In this document: piece after piece, positions 10,499 to 19,871 of the stretch | Layout: each line of letters opens with the position of its first letter | Position numbering within the stretch: the first letter of the stretch is position 1 | NCBI GenBank assembly: GCA_031119205.1 | Contig: JAVHYF010000002.1 | Coordinates: 179,755 to 234,573, forward strand | Direction: 5' to 3' | DNA from: Moraxellaceae bacterium | GTDB lineage: Bacteria > Pseudomonadota > Gammaproteobacteria > Burkholderiales > Rhodocyclaceae | DNA length: 54,819 bases | Notes under the pieces: generated by a model | Told to the model about the DNA's origin: nothing | Seen by the model: only the letters and a program-made list of their open reading frames with translations | Database searches by the model: none | Made by a program: the position numbers and the translations under genes

Positions 10499-12037
10499 TC
10501 AGGTCGTCAGATCCAGCAGCAGGATCGACACGTCGTCGTGCGCGCCCTCGCCGCGCAGGTGTGCGTCGAGACCATCGTTGATGGCTGCAATGCGTGCCGC
10601 TGGCGAAACGCCGTCCAGCGCCCTCGCAAGGCCTTCGTAGCCGAAGGCCTCCCCATCGCCACGGTCCGCCTCCAGCACACCATCCGAGAACAGCAGCAAC
10701 TGGCCGGGCACACTCCATCCGAAGGCCTCGCAGACGCAATCGTCCGGCGTCATCTCCGAAATACCCATTGGCAGTTGCGACGAGCCGAAACGACGCAGGA
10801 AGCGACCGGTCTCGTCCAGCAGCACCACATCGGGCACGCCGCCCACCCAGACCTGACCATTCCGACCGGCCAGATCGAGGCACACCAGCGCCGCCGACAT
10901 GAAGCGTCCGCTCGGTAACAGCGAGCACAGGGAGTTGTTGATGTCGCCTACCATGCGCGCAAGCGGCATGTCCTGCGCCACTGCCTGGTAGAAGTAGGTA
11001 ACCGTCGACAGACCACTCATCGCGGCAGCAAGGCCATGGCCGGTCGCATCTGCCAGCAGGGCATACAGACGCCCGGCAGGTGAGCGTGCCGCCAGCACGA
11101 TGTCGCCGGAGAAGCGCGCCGTCGGCTGCACCCAGTGATGCACGCCGGGGCCGGCGAGATCGTCCCGGCGCACGTGGCGCTCCATGATCTCCTTGGCCAG
11201 CTCGGCCTCGTCCTCAGCCTCGTCGTGATATTGCTGCAGACGCGATGCGTTGTCGCCCAGTTGCTGCTCCACGCGCTTGCGTTCGGAGATGTCGCGCACC
11301 ACGGCGATGAACAGTGGCCGGTCAGTCACCGGCAGTTCAGTGACGCACAGCTCCATCGGGAAGGACTGACCACCGCCGCGCAGACCACGAACCTCGGCCA
11401 GGCGGCCGATGAAACTCTCCCCTTCCGCATCGAGGTGGCGGCGCATGGACTGCGCGAACGGCAATCGATGCGGTTCGTCGAGCAGCGCCGCAAAGTGTTT
11501 GCCCGTCATCGCCTCCACCGGCTCACCGAACAGGGCCACCGCCGCGCTGTTGCAATTGACGATGGTGCACATCGCGTCGAAGGTGATGATGCCGTCCATC
11601 ACCGCGTCGGACACGGCGCTGATGCGCTGCATGGCCTCCTCGCGGCTGCGCTGGAGCTCCAGCGTGCGCACCAGATTGCGCATGCGCGCCGAGAACACCT
11701 GGTATGACAGCGGCTTGGTCAGGTAATCGTCCGCACCGGCTTCCAGTCCACGCACGATGTCGTATTCCGCGTCCAGTGCCGACACGATGAGGATCGGCAC
11801 CCACTGTGCCGTCGGCAAGGCACGGATGCGGCGTGTCGCCTCGCAGCCATCCATGTTCGGCATCATCACGTCCATCAGCACGATGTCCGGGCGCTCTGCC
11901 TCGAACACGGCAACGGCCTGCACGCCGTCCTCCGCCTGGATGGTGTCGAACCCCAGCCTGCCCAGGTAGGCGCGCAGCAAGGTGCGGTTGGCCTGGGTGT
12001 CATCGGCAACGAGGACCTTGAAGGAGCGCTGGGCCAT
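10499..12037 (-). CDS. Response regulator with PAS and SpoIIE-type PP2C phosphatase domains
   Basis: Signal-output protein of 512 residues. Receiver domain at about 6-122 with the acidic pair D12-D13 and phospho-acceptor D56 (LMDVMMPNMDG) and the switch Lys in LTKPLSY. A PAS domain follows at about 130-255, then a short coiled coil, then the PPM/SpoIIE serine phosphatase domain. Its metal-binding motifs FSGDIVLA, LADATGHGLAA, LFSDGVLEAD and HDDVSILLLD are all present, so it should be active on a phosphoserine protein. The start at 12037 has GAGGAG nine bases upstream. It is the last gene of a three-gene operon, 13 bp after the receiver-HATPase gene. Its target is probably an anti-sigma-antagonist-like protein, not identified here. 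Confidence 0.87.
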   Translation of the reverse strand: MAQRSFKVLVADDTQANRTLLRAYLGRLGFDTIQAEDGVQAVAVFEAERPDIVLMDVMMPNMDGCEATRRIRALPTAQWVPILIVSALDAEYDIVRGLEAGADDYLTKPLSYQVFSARMRNLVRTLELQRSREEAMQRISAVSDAVMDGIITFDAMCTIVNCNSAAVALFGEPVEAMTGKHFAALLDEPHRLPFAQSMRRHLDAEGESFIGRLAEVRGLRGGGQSFPMELCVTELPVTDRPLFIAVVRDISERKRVEQQLGDNASRLQQYHDEAEDEAELAKEIMERHVRRDDLAGPGVHHWVQPTARFSGDIVLAARSPAGRLYALLADATGHGLAAAMSGLSTVTYFYQAVAQDMPLARMVGDINNSLCSLLPSGRFMSAALVCLDLAGRNGQVWVGGVPDVVLLDETGRFLRRFGSSQLPMGISEMTPDDCVCEAFGWSVPGQLLLFSDGVLEADRGDGEAFGYEGLARALDGVSPAARIAAINDGLDAHLRGEGAHDDVSILLLDLTT

Positions 12038-12050
12038 CGCGCGTCGCTCC

Positions 12051-12971
12051 TCAGTCCTGCCCACGCAGGGCGTCGGCAGCAGCGGCCGCGCCGATGCGCA
12101 GCTCCACCCGGTTGCCGCAACCCTGGTAGTTCATTTCGCGGAAGGACATGCGCCGCGACAGGGCGATGCCACGCCCGTTCGGCGCAAAGGCCCGCTCCGG
12201 CGACAACTCAAGGAAGGGCTCCCAGTCGAAGCCCGTACCTTCGTCACTGATCAGCACCCGCCAGCCTGTGCCCTCGCGCTGGATGTCCAGGCGCACACGC
12301 TTGTCGCGGTTCTCCGGCAAGGCGAGGCGACGTTCGATCTCGGCATTCCAGCGCTCTTCGTTCTTCAACGCGGATTTCTCGGCGAAGTCGATGCCGAGGT
12401 TGCCGTGCTCCACGCCGTTGACCAGCAGCTCCGCGAGCCCCATCGCTACCTCTTCCGGGCGGTCGGACATCAGGGCCACGAGACCCGCGAGCGCTTCTGC
12501 CTCGGTCAGGGTCTGGATCGAGAAGCTGGCCGCATCCACCAGGCTCAGGGCCGTGGTGTGCGAGGCAATGCGCTCGGTGAGCGCCACCCAGCGCGCCCGA
12601 TCGCCGAGCGCGGCGCGCACGATGGCGGTCAGCGTTTCGGGCTCGAAGGGCTTGATGAGGTAGTAGTAGGCGCCGGCCTCCAGACCTTCACTGATCTGCT
12701 CGGCACTGGCTGCCGCGGTCTGCATCACCACCGGCAGGTGGCGCAGGCGCTCGTCGTCCTTGATACGACGCAGCAGCGCCATGCCGTCCAGCACCGGCAT
12801 CATGCGGTCGAGCAGCACGAGGTCGTAACCGTACGGGTCGCTATCCAGGCGCGCCCAGGCCTCTTCGCCACCGCCAGTCAGCGTAAGGGAGTGCCCGCTG
12901 TCAGCCAGGTACTCCGCAATGATCTCGAGGTTCAGCGGTTCGTCGTCGACGACCAGCACCGATGCGCTCAT
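12051..12971 (-). CDS. Response regulator fused to an anti-sigma-kinase-like HATPase domain
   Basis: Protein of 306 residues. The N-terminal receiver (about 3-120) has D9, D10 and phospho-acceptor D55 (LLDRMMPVLDG) with Lys in LIKPFEP. After a linker, the C-terminal HATPase domain shows the N-box (ELLVNGVEHGN), the G1 box (DEGTGFDWEPF) and G2 box (NGRGIALSRRM). There is no His-containing dimerisation box. This is the layout of SpoIIAB/RsbW-type serine kinases or anti-sigma factors placed under a receiver. With the neighbouring PP2C protein it makes an opposing kinase-phosphatase pair. The start overlaps the upstream kinase stop by four bases (ATGA). Confidence 0.85.
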   Translation of the reverse strand: MSASVLVVDDEPLNLEIIAEYLADSGHSLTLTGGGEEAWARLDSDPYGYDLVLLDRMMPVLDGMALLRRIKDDERLRHLPVVMQTAAASAEQISEGLEAGAYYYLIKPFEPETLTAIVRAALGDRARWVALTERIASHTTALSLVDAASFSIQTLTEAEALAGLVALMSDRPEEVAMGLAELLVNGVEHGNLGIDFAEKSALKNEERWNAEIERRLALPENRDKRVRLDIQREGTGWRVLISDEGTGFDWEPFLELSPERAFAPNGRGIALSRRMSFREMNYQGCGNRVELRIGAAAAADALRGQD

Positions 12972-15900
12972 CCAGGTTCCCCCGTGTCGGCCGGATGCGC
13001 CTGCGGCGCTGCAGCCGGAATGCGTACCACGAATTCAGCACCACCCCCGACGCGGTTGCGCGCAAAGATCTGGCCGCGATGGGCAAGGACGATCTCACGG
13101 CAGATCGCCAGGCCCAGCCCCGTTCCTCCGGAGCCATCACGCGTCGCGCTGCTTTGCACGAACTTGTCGAAGATGGATGCCAGCTCGGCTTCAGGTACAC
13201 CGGGGCCACTGTCGGATACACAGAGCTCCACGGCAGACACGTCGCCGGAATCTCCCGCCCTGCGTCCCGCAGGCAGCACGGAAGCCGCGAGCGAAACGTG
13301 GATGCGACCGCCATCGGGCGAGAACTTGATGGCGTTTGACAACAGGTTGCGCAGCACCTGGCCCATGCGGACGGGGTCGGCCAACGCAAGCAGACCGCCT
13401 TGCTCGTCCACCACCACCGCCAGTTGCTTGGCTGCCAGCCAGGCCTCGCATTCGTGCAGCACTTCGTCAACGATGCGACGCAGGTCCAGCGGGCGCAATT
13501 CTACAGGCATGTGCCCGGCCTCCAGCTTGGAGAGGTCGAGCAGGTTGTTGAGCAGGTTCATCAGGCGCTCGCCACTGCTGCGGATGCGCGAGAAATAGTC
13601 ACGCAGCTTGTCGCTGCCACCAGCCTGCCCGCCGCCCGCGGCGAGCTCTTCGCCGCGGGTTTCCCCGAGCCGGGCGAAACTCAGGATGGCGTGCATCGGC
13701 GTGCGCAGCTCGTGCGACATGTTGGCGAGGAACAGGGACTTCGCCTCACTGGCCCGTTCCGCCGCGTCCTTCGCATGCAACAGGCCGGCGGTCTGTTCGG
13801 CCACCAGTTCCTGCAGACGATCGCGATGTCCGGTCAGGGCCAGCTCTGCATCCAGGCGACGTTGCTCTGCGCGGTGCGCGATGATCATCGTCGCGTAGCC
13901 GGCCAGCAAAGGCTCCAGGCTCGCTGCCACGCTCTCGTCGTAACCGCCATCCCGGTTCGCCAGACCGGCCATGCCGACCAGTTGATCGCCATGGAAGATC
14001 GGGATGCCAAGGAAGCAGCGCAGCGGCGGATGGCCACGCGGCGTGCCACCACGCCGAGGGTCCTGCGGCGGATCGTTGGCGATCACCAGCGCACGGCTGC
14101 TCATCACCCTGCCCAGCAGGGTGTCGGCACGGCGGAACTCCAGCCCTTCGTCCACGTTGAGCGCGTAGAGGCGTCGCGTCTCCTCGCTCCAGGCGATATT
14201 GCTGATGGCGTGTGTCCTGAGCCACGGCTGGTCACCGTCATAGCGCACCTCGCCGATGAAACCGTACTCACTGCCGGTGAAACCGATCAGCGCGTCCAGC
14301 AGACCTTCGAAAGCGGTGCGAGCCTGGGGCGCACGCAGGTACAGCGCCAGCAGCCGGCTGATTGCCGCCAGCTGGTCGCGGTTACGTCGCAACTCATCCT
14401 GCACGTTGCGCGCATCGTCGATATCGGCGTGCGTGCCGATGACCCGCGAGGCACGGCCGGTGGAGTCCGTTTCCACGATCTTGCCGCGTGCCAGGAACCA
14501 CCTGTAACTACCGTCGTGGCAGCGCAGGCGATGCTCGCTGACGAACACCGGTGCATGCCCGCGCAAATGGGCCTGCAGGGCCGCATCGACGTGGCTCCGG
14601 TCGTCGTCGTGAATGCGGCCCAGCCAGGCGTCGATATGCGGCGCGATCCCCTCGCCCTCGCCCTCGCTCCCGGCCTCGTCCGTCCCGGAGTAGCCCAGCA
14701 AGGCACGCCAGCGCAGCGCGTAGTGACAACGGTTGTCGCGCGGGTCCCAGTCCCACACGCCGTCGCCCGCGCCTTCCAGTGCGAAGGCCCAGCGCGCCTC
14801 GCTGCGCCGGAGCGCCTCCTCGGCCTCCTCGCGCGCGCTCAGGTCCTGGATCAGCGCCCAGTTGCGGATCTGGCCATCCTCCTCCAGCAGACGCACGCCG
14901 GTCACCATGACCGGTACCTCGCGACCATCCTTGCGCAGGTAGTGCTTCTCGAACGGACGGCAGCGCCCCTCCTCCAGCATCTGCCGGTACATCGGTTCGT
15001 CGACGGTGCGGTAGCGCGTGGGGGTGATGTCCTGGAAGCTGCGGGCCTGCAGCTCCTGCTCCGTGTAGCCGACCAGCGCGCACAGCGCCGGATTTGCCAT
15101 GACGAAGTGGGCGTTCGGTCCCAGCAGGCCAATGCCCAGCGGCGCCTCGTCGACCAGCGCCGTGTAGCGTGCAAGGGTGCTGCGCAGATCGCGCTCCACT
15201 TCGCGCAGCGCGGTGATATCGGTATTGATGCCGATCAGCACCGCAGCGCCATCCGGGTCGCGGCCCAGCGTCTTGCGCACGACGATGATGCGCGTGCGCC
15301 CGGCGCCATCGGTCACCGGATACTCCTCCTCCCAGTTGTCCATGCGCCCGCTGGCGAAGACCTCGCGCTCGGCGGCCTCGATCTCCTGCGTCAGACCAGC
15401 AGGCAGGAAGTCGCCGGCCCGCTTGCCGATCACCTCGTCGGACGGCCGCCCGAGCAACAGCCCGTGCGCCCGGTTGGTCATCACGTAGCGATGGTTCTCG
15501 TCCTTCACGAAAAGCGGGTGCGGCAGGGCATCGAACACAGCCTGCAGGAAGGCCCGCATACGGGTCTCTCGCTCCTCGCGGCGACGCAACTCGGTGAGGT
15601 TTTCGTAACAGCTCACGACTACCATCTGCCCGGCGGTGTCGCGGCAGGGCGTCCTGGTGGCACGGACAAAGGCCGGTTCGTCGTGACTGCGTTCGATCCA
15701 GTCGGTCAGCACCTGGCGCTCGCCGGTCGCCAGGGCCGCCGCATCCAGCGCTTCCAGGCGGCGTGCCGACTCCGACGAGACCAGGTCCCACACACGGCGG
15801 CCGATCAGGCTGGCCACGTCGCGCTTCACGCTGCGGCAGTAGGCCACGTTGACCGCCACCATCTGGTAGGCCGCGTTCTTCACCACCACCGGCACCGGCA

Positions 15901-17266
15901 ACGCGTCGAGCACCCGCTGCATGAAGGCGTGCTGCTCCTCTGCCACGCGGGCGCTCTCCACCTGCTCGGACACGTCGGTCAGCGCACCACTGACCAGCAG
16001 CGGAATGCCGGAAGACGACTGCATCACCCGCGCGCGCAGACGCAGCCAGCGCTCCTCACCATCGGGCCCCCATACGCGCAGTTCCTCGTCGATCGGTGAG
16101 GCCGTTCCCAACGCTGCGCGGATCGCACTGACCAGCCGGCGGCGGTGCGGTGCATCCACCCGTGACAACATGCGGCGGAAGCCGGGTCGCGCCGGCAGGT
16201 CGAGCAAAGCCAGCAGGCGGTCGGAACAATAGAGCTTGCGCACCGCGATGTCGTATTCCCAGATGCCGTCTTCGGTCACCGCGAGCGCCCGCTCCAGCCG
16301 CGCCTGGCTGAGGCGCTGGGCGTCGGCCGCCTCCTCCGCGCGGCCTTCTGCCCAACGACGCCGGCCGCTGAGGAAACCTACCAGGGTCGCGAGCAGGACG
16401 CTGGCCAGCACACCCAGGCTCGTGCGGGCCCAGGAACCCTCGGAAAGCAGGCGTTGTGCATCCGGCCCAACTGCGACCTCGATGCGCCAGGAGGCCGTGG
16501 TGTCCGCGAACAGATGCTTGTGCAGCGGCTGGTCGGCAGGAAAATCTGCGAAGGGGCCATACACCGGCTCCGCTCCCTGGCCTGCCGCGGTGTCGACGAT
16601 GCGCAAGCGTACCCACCCGGCATGCTGACGCATCACCGCCGTCATCCAGGCATCGAGGTCGACCAGGGCCACGGCAGCGCCACCCTGGCTATCCGGCACG
16701 GCAAAAGCCAGCATGCGGCCGGACGCCGACAGACGCTGCGGCCCGACGATGGCAGCGCGGCGGGCCTTGAAGGCCTGCAAGGCAGCCGCCTTCAGCAAGC
16801 GGTCGCGCTCGGCCACCGACAGCGCGCCTTCCGCCCCGCCGCCCGGCAATTCACGGGTCAGCGGCAAGGCCAGGCTGAGGTCATCGTGCCACACCACGTA
16901 GGACAGGCTGCGCACCGGCAGGGCCAGACCGACGCGGGCGACATCGTCGACCAGTGCCGCAAAGTCCGATGCCTGTCCCGGTCGGCCGTGAGACGCTGCG
17001 ATGCCCAGCGCCTTGAGAACCGACAAGGTCTCGCGGCTGTCACGGTGCACCCGCCCGAATATGTCTTCCGCATGACGCTGGACCTGCTCGTCGCGCATCG
17101 CGCGAAGCTGGCGCTCGCGCGCATGCCAATCCAGCGCCACTGCGACAAGACACGCCGTCAGCACCACCAGCGCTGCGACCCAGCCCGCACGGCGGCGGCC
17201 AGCCTGGAGCGGCCCGTGCAAGGGCCGGGAGATTCGCAGAAGCAGGGAATTCGCGCCGAGGTTCAT
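12968..17266 (-). CDS. Membrane multi-PAS/GAF sensor histidine kinase
   Basis: Sensor kinase of 1432 residues. N-terminal membrane helix at about 27-47 and a second at about 285-305 enclose a periplasmic sensor region without recognisable family. Then come about five PAS-type domains (roughly 320-430, 450-570, 580-700, 705-820, 835-985), a GAF-like domain (about 1000-1140), a HisKA box (MSHELRTPMHAIL, His1185) and a full HATPase with N-box NAIKFS, DSGPGVPE and GGTGLGLAI. No receiver domain is attached, so phosphotransfer should go to separate receivers. The two overlapping downstream genes supply exactly two. The ligand or stimulus is unknown. No clear ribosome-binding site precedes the ATG. 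Confidence 0.9.
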   Translation of the reverse strand: MNLGANSLLLRISRPLHGPLQAGRRRAGWVAALVVLTACLVAVALDWHARERQLRAMRDEQVQRHAEDIFGRVHRDSRETLSVLKALGIAASHGRPGQASDFAALVDDVARVGLALPVRSLSYVVWHDDLSLALPLTRELPGGGAEGALSVAERDRLLKAAALQAFKARRAAIVGPQRLSASGRMLAFAVPDSQGGAAVALVDLDAWMTAVMRQHAGWVRLRIVDTAAGQGAEPVYGPFADFPADQPLHKHLFADTTASWRIEVAVGPDAQRLLSEGSWARTSLGVLASVLLATLVGFLSGRRRWAEGRAEEAADAQRLSQARLERALAVTEDGIWEYDIAVRKLYCSDRLLALLDLPARPGFRRMLSRVDAPHRRRLVSAIRAALGTASPIDEELRVWGPDGEERWLRLRARVMQSSSGIPLLVSGALTDVSEQVESARVAEEQHAFMQRVLDALPVPVVVKNAAYQMVAVNVAYCRSVKRDVASLIGRRVWDLVSSESARRLEALDAAALATGERQVLTDWIERSHDEPAFVRATRTPCRDTAGQMVVVSCYENLTELRRREERETRMRAFLQAVFDALPHPLFVKDENHRYVMTNRAHGLLLGRPSDEVIGKRAGDFLPAGLTQEIEAAEREVFASGRMDNWEEEYPVTDGAGRTRIIVVRKTLGRDPDGAAVLIGINTDITALREVERDLRSTLARYTALVDEAPLGIGLLGPNAHFVMANPALCALVGYTEQELQARSFQDITPTRYRTVDEPMYRQMLEEGRCRPFEKHYLRKDGREVPVMVTGVRLLEEDGQIRNWALIQDLSAREEAEEALRRSEARWAFALEGAGDGVWDWDPRDNRCHYALRWRALLGYSGTDEAGSEGEGEGIAPHIDAWLGRIHDDDRSHVDAALQAHLRGHAPVFVSEHRLRCHDGSYRWFLARGKIVETDSTGRASRVIGTHADIDDARNVQDELRRNRDQLAAISRLLALYLRAPQARTAFEGLLDALIGFTGSEYGFIGEVRYDGDQPWLRTHAISNIAWSEETRRLYALNVDEGLEFRRADTLLGRVMSSRALVIANDPPQDPRRGGTPRGHPPLRCFLGIPIFHGDQLVGMAGLANRDGGYDESVAASLEPLLAGYATMIIAHRAEQRRLDAELALTGHRDRLQELVAEQTAGLLHAKDAAERASEAKSLFLANMSHELRTPMHAILSFARLGETRGEELAAGGGQAGGSDKLRDYFSRIRSSGERLMNLLNNLLDLSKLEAGHMPVELRPLDLRRIVDEVLHECEAWLAAKQLAVVVDEQGGLLALADPVRMGQVLRNLLSNAIKFSPDGGRIHVSLAASVLPAGRRAGDSGDVSAVELCVSDSGPGVPEAELASIFDKFVQSSATRDGSGGTGLGLAICREIVLAHRGQIFARNRVGGGAEFVVRIPAAAPQAHPADTGEPG

Positions 17267-17307
17267 GGAGGAGTCGGGTGAGTCATCGACGCGTAGGGTC
17301 AGCGAGT

Positions 17308-17700
17308 CTAGCGGCCCGTGACGACATCATGCGCCACACCAAGTCCGGTCAGCGCCGCCTGGGCCAGCGCCTCCACCACCGCCTGGTTCTCTCCCAGCGA
17401 CGGCTGCACGGCCAGGCGCAGCGCCGGATGACGCGCTGCCGCTTCGGCCAGCATGACCGGCAGGTCGCGTTTGACGTGCCCCCCTTGTGCCAGGAAGACG
17501 GGCGCTATGGTGATCTCGGCTGCGCCAGCCGCCGCCACCGCGTCGATGGCCTCCGGCAAGGTCGGTGCCATGAACTCCAGAAAGGCGAGGCGCACGTCCA
17601 GATCCGGACGACTTGCCAGCACAGCCTCACGCAGACGCTCCAGCGGGCGTGCCCACTCCGGGTCGCGGGCACCATGGGCAAACAGGATCAGGCCGGCCAT
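17308..17700 (-). CDS. cbiX: Short CbiX-type sirohydrochlorin chelatase
   Basis: Metal-inserting chelatase of 130 residues, the size of the short CbiX form that works as a dimer. It has the family opening LILFAHGARDPEWA, whose His is an active-site residue, and the second motif ITIAPVFLAQGGHVKRDLP, which carries the second metal-binding His. The start was set at MAGLILFAHG. It overlaps the tcdA stop by one base (TGATG) and so is the last gene of the trio MBL-tcdA-cbiX. It may insert cobalt (cobalamin) or iron (siroheme), which cannot be separated from sequence. The cobalamin genes 13 kb away make cobalt possible. Confidence 0.83.
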   Translation of the reverse strand: MAGLILFAHGARDPEWARPLERLREAVLASRPDLDVRLAFLEFMAPTLPEAIDAVAAAGAAEITIAPVFLAQGGHVKRDLPVMLAEAAARHPALRLAVQPSLGENQAVVEALAQAALTGLGVAHDVVTGR

Positions 17701-18521
17701 CAGGCACCCACCGTCGCGCGCTGGCGACGCGCCACAGCCGCAGGCAACACCGCCAGTACCCGCGCTGCCGCCACGAAACCGAAGGGGGCGGTCATGCATA
17801 CGCCGGATCCGTAGCCGGCACAGGACAAACCCTGAGGGCCTGCGTCACCCGCCTCGTCGAGGCCATCAGTGTCGCAACGCTGCGGCATGCGCACCGGCTC
17901 TTCGGCAAACACAGCCTCGATGCCGAAGCGCTTCTTCAGGTCGCGTGGAAACCCGTGCGCCTTGCGCAGCTGGGCACGCACGCGCGACAGCAAGGGGTCC
18001 TGCACCGTGCGTGACAGGTCATCGACGCGGATGCGCGACGGATCGCTCTTGCCACCTGCGCCGCCACACATCACCAATGGCTGGCCAGCGCGGCGGCAGT
18101 ACGCCGCCATCGCCACCTTGACGCGCGCCTGATCGATTGCGTCGAGCACCACGTCGCAGCCGGACAACATGGTCACCAGATTCTCTTCGGTGACGAAATC
18201 CTCCACGGCGTTCACGCGACACCCGGGGTTGATCGCGAGGATGCGCGCGCGCATCGCATCCACCTTGGCCATGCCATAGGCATCGCCAAGGGCATGGATC
18301 TGGCGGTTGGTATTGGACTCGGCCACCATGTCCAGATCGATGAGAGTGAGCGTACCGACGGCGCTGCGGGCCAGGGCTTCCGCCGCCCACGAGCCCACGC
18401 CGCCAATCCCGACGACGCACACGTGCGCCTGTGCGAAAGCATCTGCGCCGTCCTGTCCGTACAAACGCGCTACGCCGCCAAAGCGGCGGGCGATATCCGC
18501 ATCACCAGCGGTTCCACTCAT
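17700..18521 (-). CDS. tcdA: tRNA threonylcarbamoyladenosine dehydratase TcdA
   Basis: E1-like enzyme that cyclises t6A to ct6A at position 37 of ANN-decoding tRNAs. The 273 residues fit the family. Visible are the ATP-binding GIGGVGSWAAEALARSAVG near residues 36-54, the strand TLIDLDMVAESNTNRQIHALG that binds the nucleotide, the motif CDVVLDAIDQARVK, and the central GGAGGKSDPSRIRVDDLSRTVQDPLL region. Start codon overlaps the stop of the upstream MBL-fold gene by four bases... the order on the minus strand is tcdA, overlapped at its start by the MBL gene's neighbour frame at 18518-18521 and at its end by cbiX. Molybdopterin or thiamine E1 enzymes are less likely given the C-terminal region. 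Confidence 0.93.
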   Translation of the reverse strand: MSGTAGDADIARRFGGVARLYGQDGADAFAQAHVCVVGIGGVGSWAAEALARSAVGTLTLIDLDMVAESNTNRQIHALGDAYGMAKVDAMRARILAINPGCRVNAVEDFVTEENLVTMLSGCDVVLDAIDQARVKVAMAAYCRRAGQPLVMCGGAGGKSDPSRIRVDDLSRTVQDPLLSRVRAQLRKAHGFPRDLKKRFGIEAVFAEEPVRMPQRCDTDGLDEAGDAGPQGLSCAGYGSGVCMTAPFGFVAAARVLAVLPAAVARRQRATVGA

Positions 18522-19480
18522 GCGTCAGCCTTCTTCCTCTGGTGGCTGATCCACACTACCAGCCCCTGGGCATTCAACTCGATGTCATCAGCCAGCAGCT
18601 CTACTGCGGCATCTCCACGCAGCGCCCAACCGGAATGCACAGACTCCTCGCGCACCAGCTCACACAAGCCCGCGCGCAGGGCCGACAGGCAGGCATGTTC
18701 CGGCAGGTCCTGCGCCGCCCGCGCAATCACCACGATCGCATCTATCAGCCGATGCAGGTCCGCGGCAAGGCGAGGTACATCCTCGACTCGGCCATAGTGG
18801 GTGAGGAACATGCACTGCGGATTGCGCGCGCACATCCTGTCGATGGAGGCATGCAGCGCTACCGGATCGAACTGGACCGGCGTGGTGGTGGGAAACACGA
18901 AGGCGCGCTTGCCCGCATCCAGCTCGCGGTAGGACAGGCCGAAGGTGTCGCCGGTAAACCAGCCGCGCGACGATTCGTCGTAGTAGCAGACATGGTGGCG
19001 GGCATGGCCGGGCGTGTCGGCGACCTCCAGGATGCGGCCGCCCAGATCGATGCGCAGGCCGTCGGTGGCCTCGACCACGCGCTCGGCCGGCACTGGCAAC
19101 ACTTCCCCGTAGGCACGCCGCGCGAAGGCCTCGCCATACACCTCGACGGTGCCAGCCCACAATTTCGCTGGATCGACCATATGCCGCGCACCGTGCGGAT
19201 GCACCACCAGACGGGCATCCGGCAGTTCGCGCATCAGCGCTCCAGCCCCACCCGCGTGGTCCAGATGCACGTGGGTGAGGAGGATCCAGTCCACCGCGTC
19301 GGCCGCAAAGCCCAGTTCGGCAAGGGTCGACAGGATGCGCGGCACGCTGTGCACGGTTGCGGTATCGATCAGGGCAACACGGCCGGCATGCTCCACGATG
19401 TGGATGGCGTCGAAACGCGGTCGGACGTAGCCTGAATCGAGGGTGTAGATGCCCGGCCCGGCGTGCTGGAGTATCTGCAT
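18518..19480 (-). CDS. MBL-fold metallo-hydrolase
   Basis: Metallo-beta-lactamase-fold hydrolase of 320 residues. The di-metal motif LTHVHLDHAGG (HxHxDH) lies near residue 75, followed by HPHGARHM, the DTPGHARHHVCYYDE motif and the FTGDTFGL strand that carries the bridging Asp. A late His is seen in FLTHYGRVED. The pattern resembles glyoxalase II-like and alkyl hydrolases of broad substrate range, so the substrate is not called. Start was taken at MQILQHAGPG; the reading frame upstream of it is not protein-like. It is the first gene of an overlapping trio, its last four bases coinciding with the tcdA start (ATGA). Confidence 0.87.
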   Translation of the reverse strand: MQILQHAGPGIYTLDSGYVRPRFDAIHIVEHAGRVALIDTATVHSVPRILSTLAELGFAADAVDWILLTHVHLDHAGGAGALMRELPDARLVVHPHGARHMVDPAKLWAGTVEVYGEAFARRAYGEVLPVPAERVVEATDGLRIDLGGRILEVADTPGHARHHVCYYDESSRGWFTGDTFGLSYRELDAGKRAFVFPTTTPVQFDPVALHASIDRMCARNPQCMFLTHYGRVEDVPRLAADLHRLIDAIVVIARAAQDLPEHACLSALRAGLCELVREESVHSGWALRGDAAVELLADDIELNAQGLVVWISHQRKKADA

Positions 19481-19822
19481 GGCTGCTGGTGCGCACGGCC
19501 TGCTGCGGCCGGTTCGACGGAGGAATGCTGCGAGTGTAATGCTTTGCACCTCGCTGCATTCACAAGCTTTCCGCAAACCGGATTCCGCCCGTTGGTGATC
19601 CCGGCTGAGGCAACCGCCTCCCTGCGACACGGACGCACACGCCCCTCCCCGCATGCCGCCGGAATGACGTCGGCAAACGCGGCGAGCTCGCCCAACGCAT
19701 GCTGCGATTCTCGCGGGCCGATGAAGTGTTGCAGTTCGTTGCAAGCCGCATCGGGCACGCTCTGCGGAAACTACCTACGACAGCGCGCAGACCTCGGTCT
19801 GGCGCGGCATTCCGGGGATTCT

Positions 19823-19871
19823 CACGGGCAATCCCTTATCACCAAGGTATAGAGACTAGGGAAATCCCGTG
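19823..19871. promoter_or_regulatory. Symmetric dyad of two GGG-N4-CCC boxes around a -10-like hexamer
   Basis: Two similar boxes, GGGCAATCCC at 19826-19835 and GGGAAATCCC at 19859-19868, are 33 bp apart centre to centre. With their flanks they form one perfect dyad: CACGGG-N4-CCCT and AGGG-N4-CCCGTG about centre 19847. A TATAGA hexamer at 19848-19853 lies in the middle. No -35 hexamer is evident at the usual distance. This looks like a paired operator over a promoter for the RNA candidate downstream. The region 19481-19822 holds no gene that I can support. Confidence 0.45.

Noticed and set aside
13400-16099. 899-codon open frame antisense to the multi-PAS kinase
   Set aside because: Coding evidence (PAS, GAF, HisKA, HATPase) lies on the minus strand. 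No domain is visible in the antisense frame.
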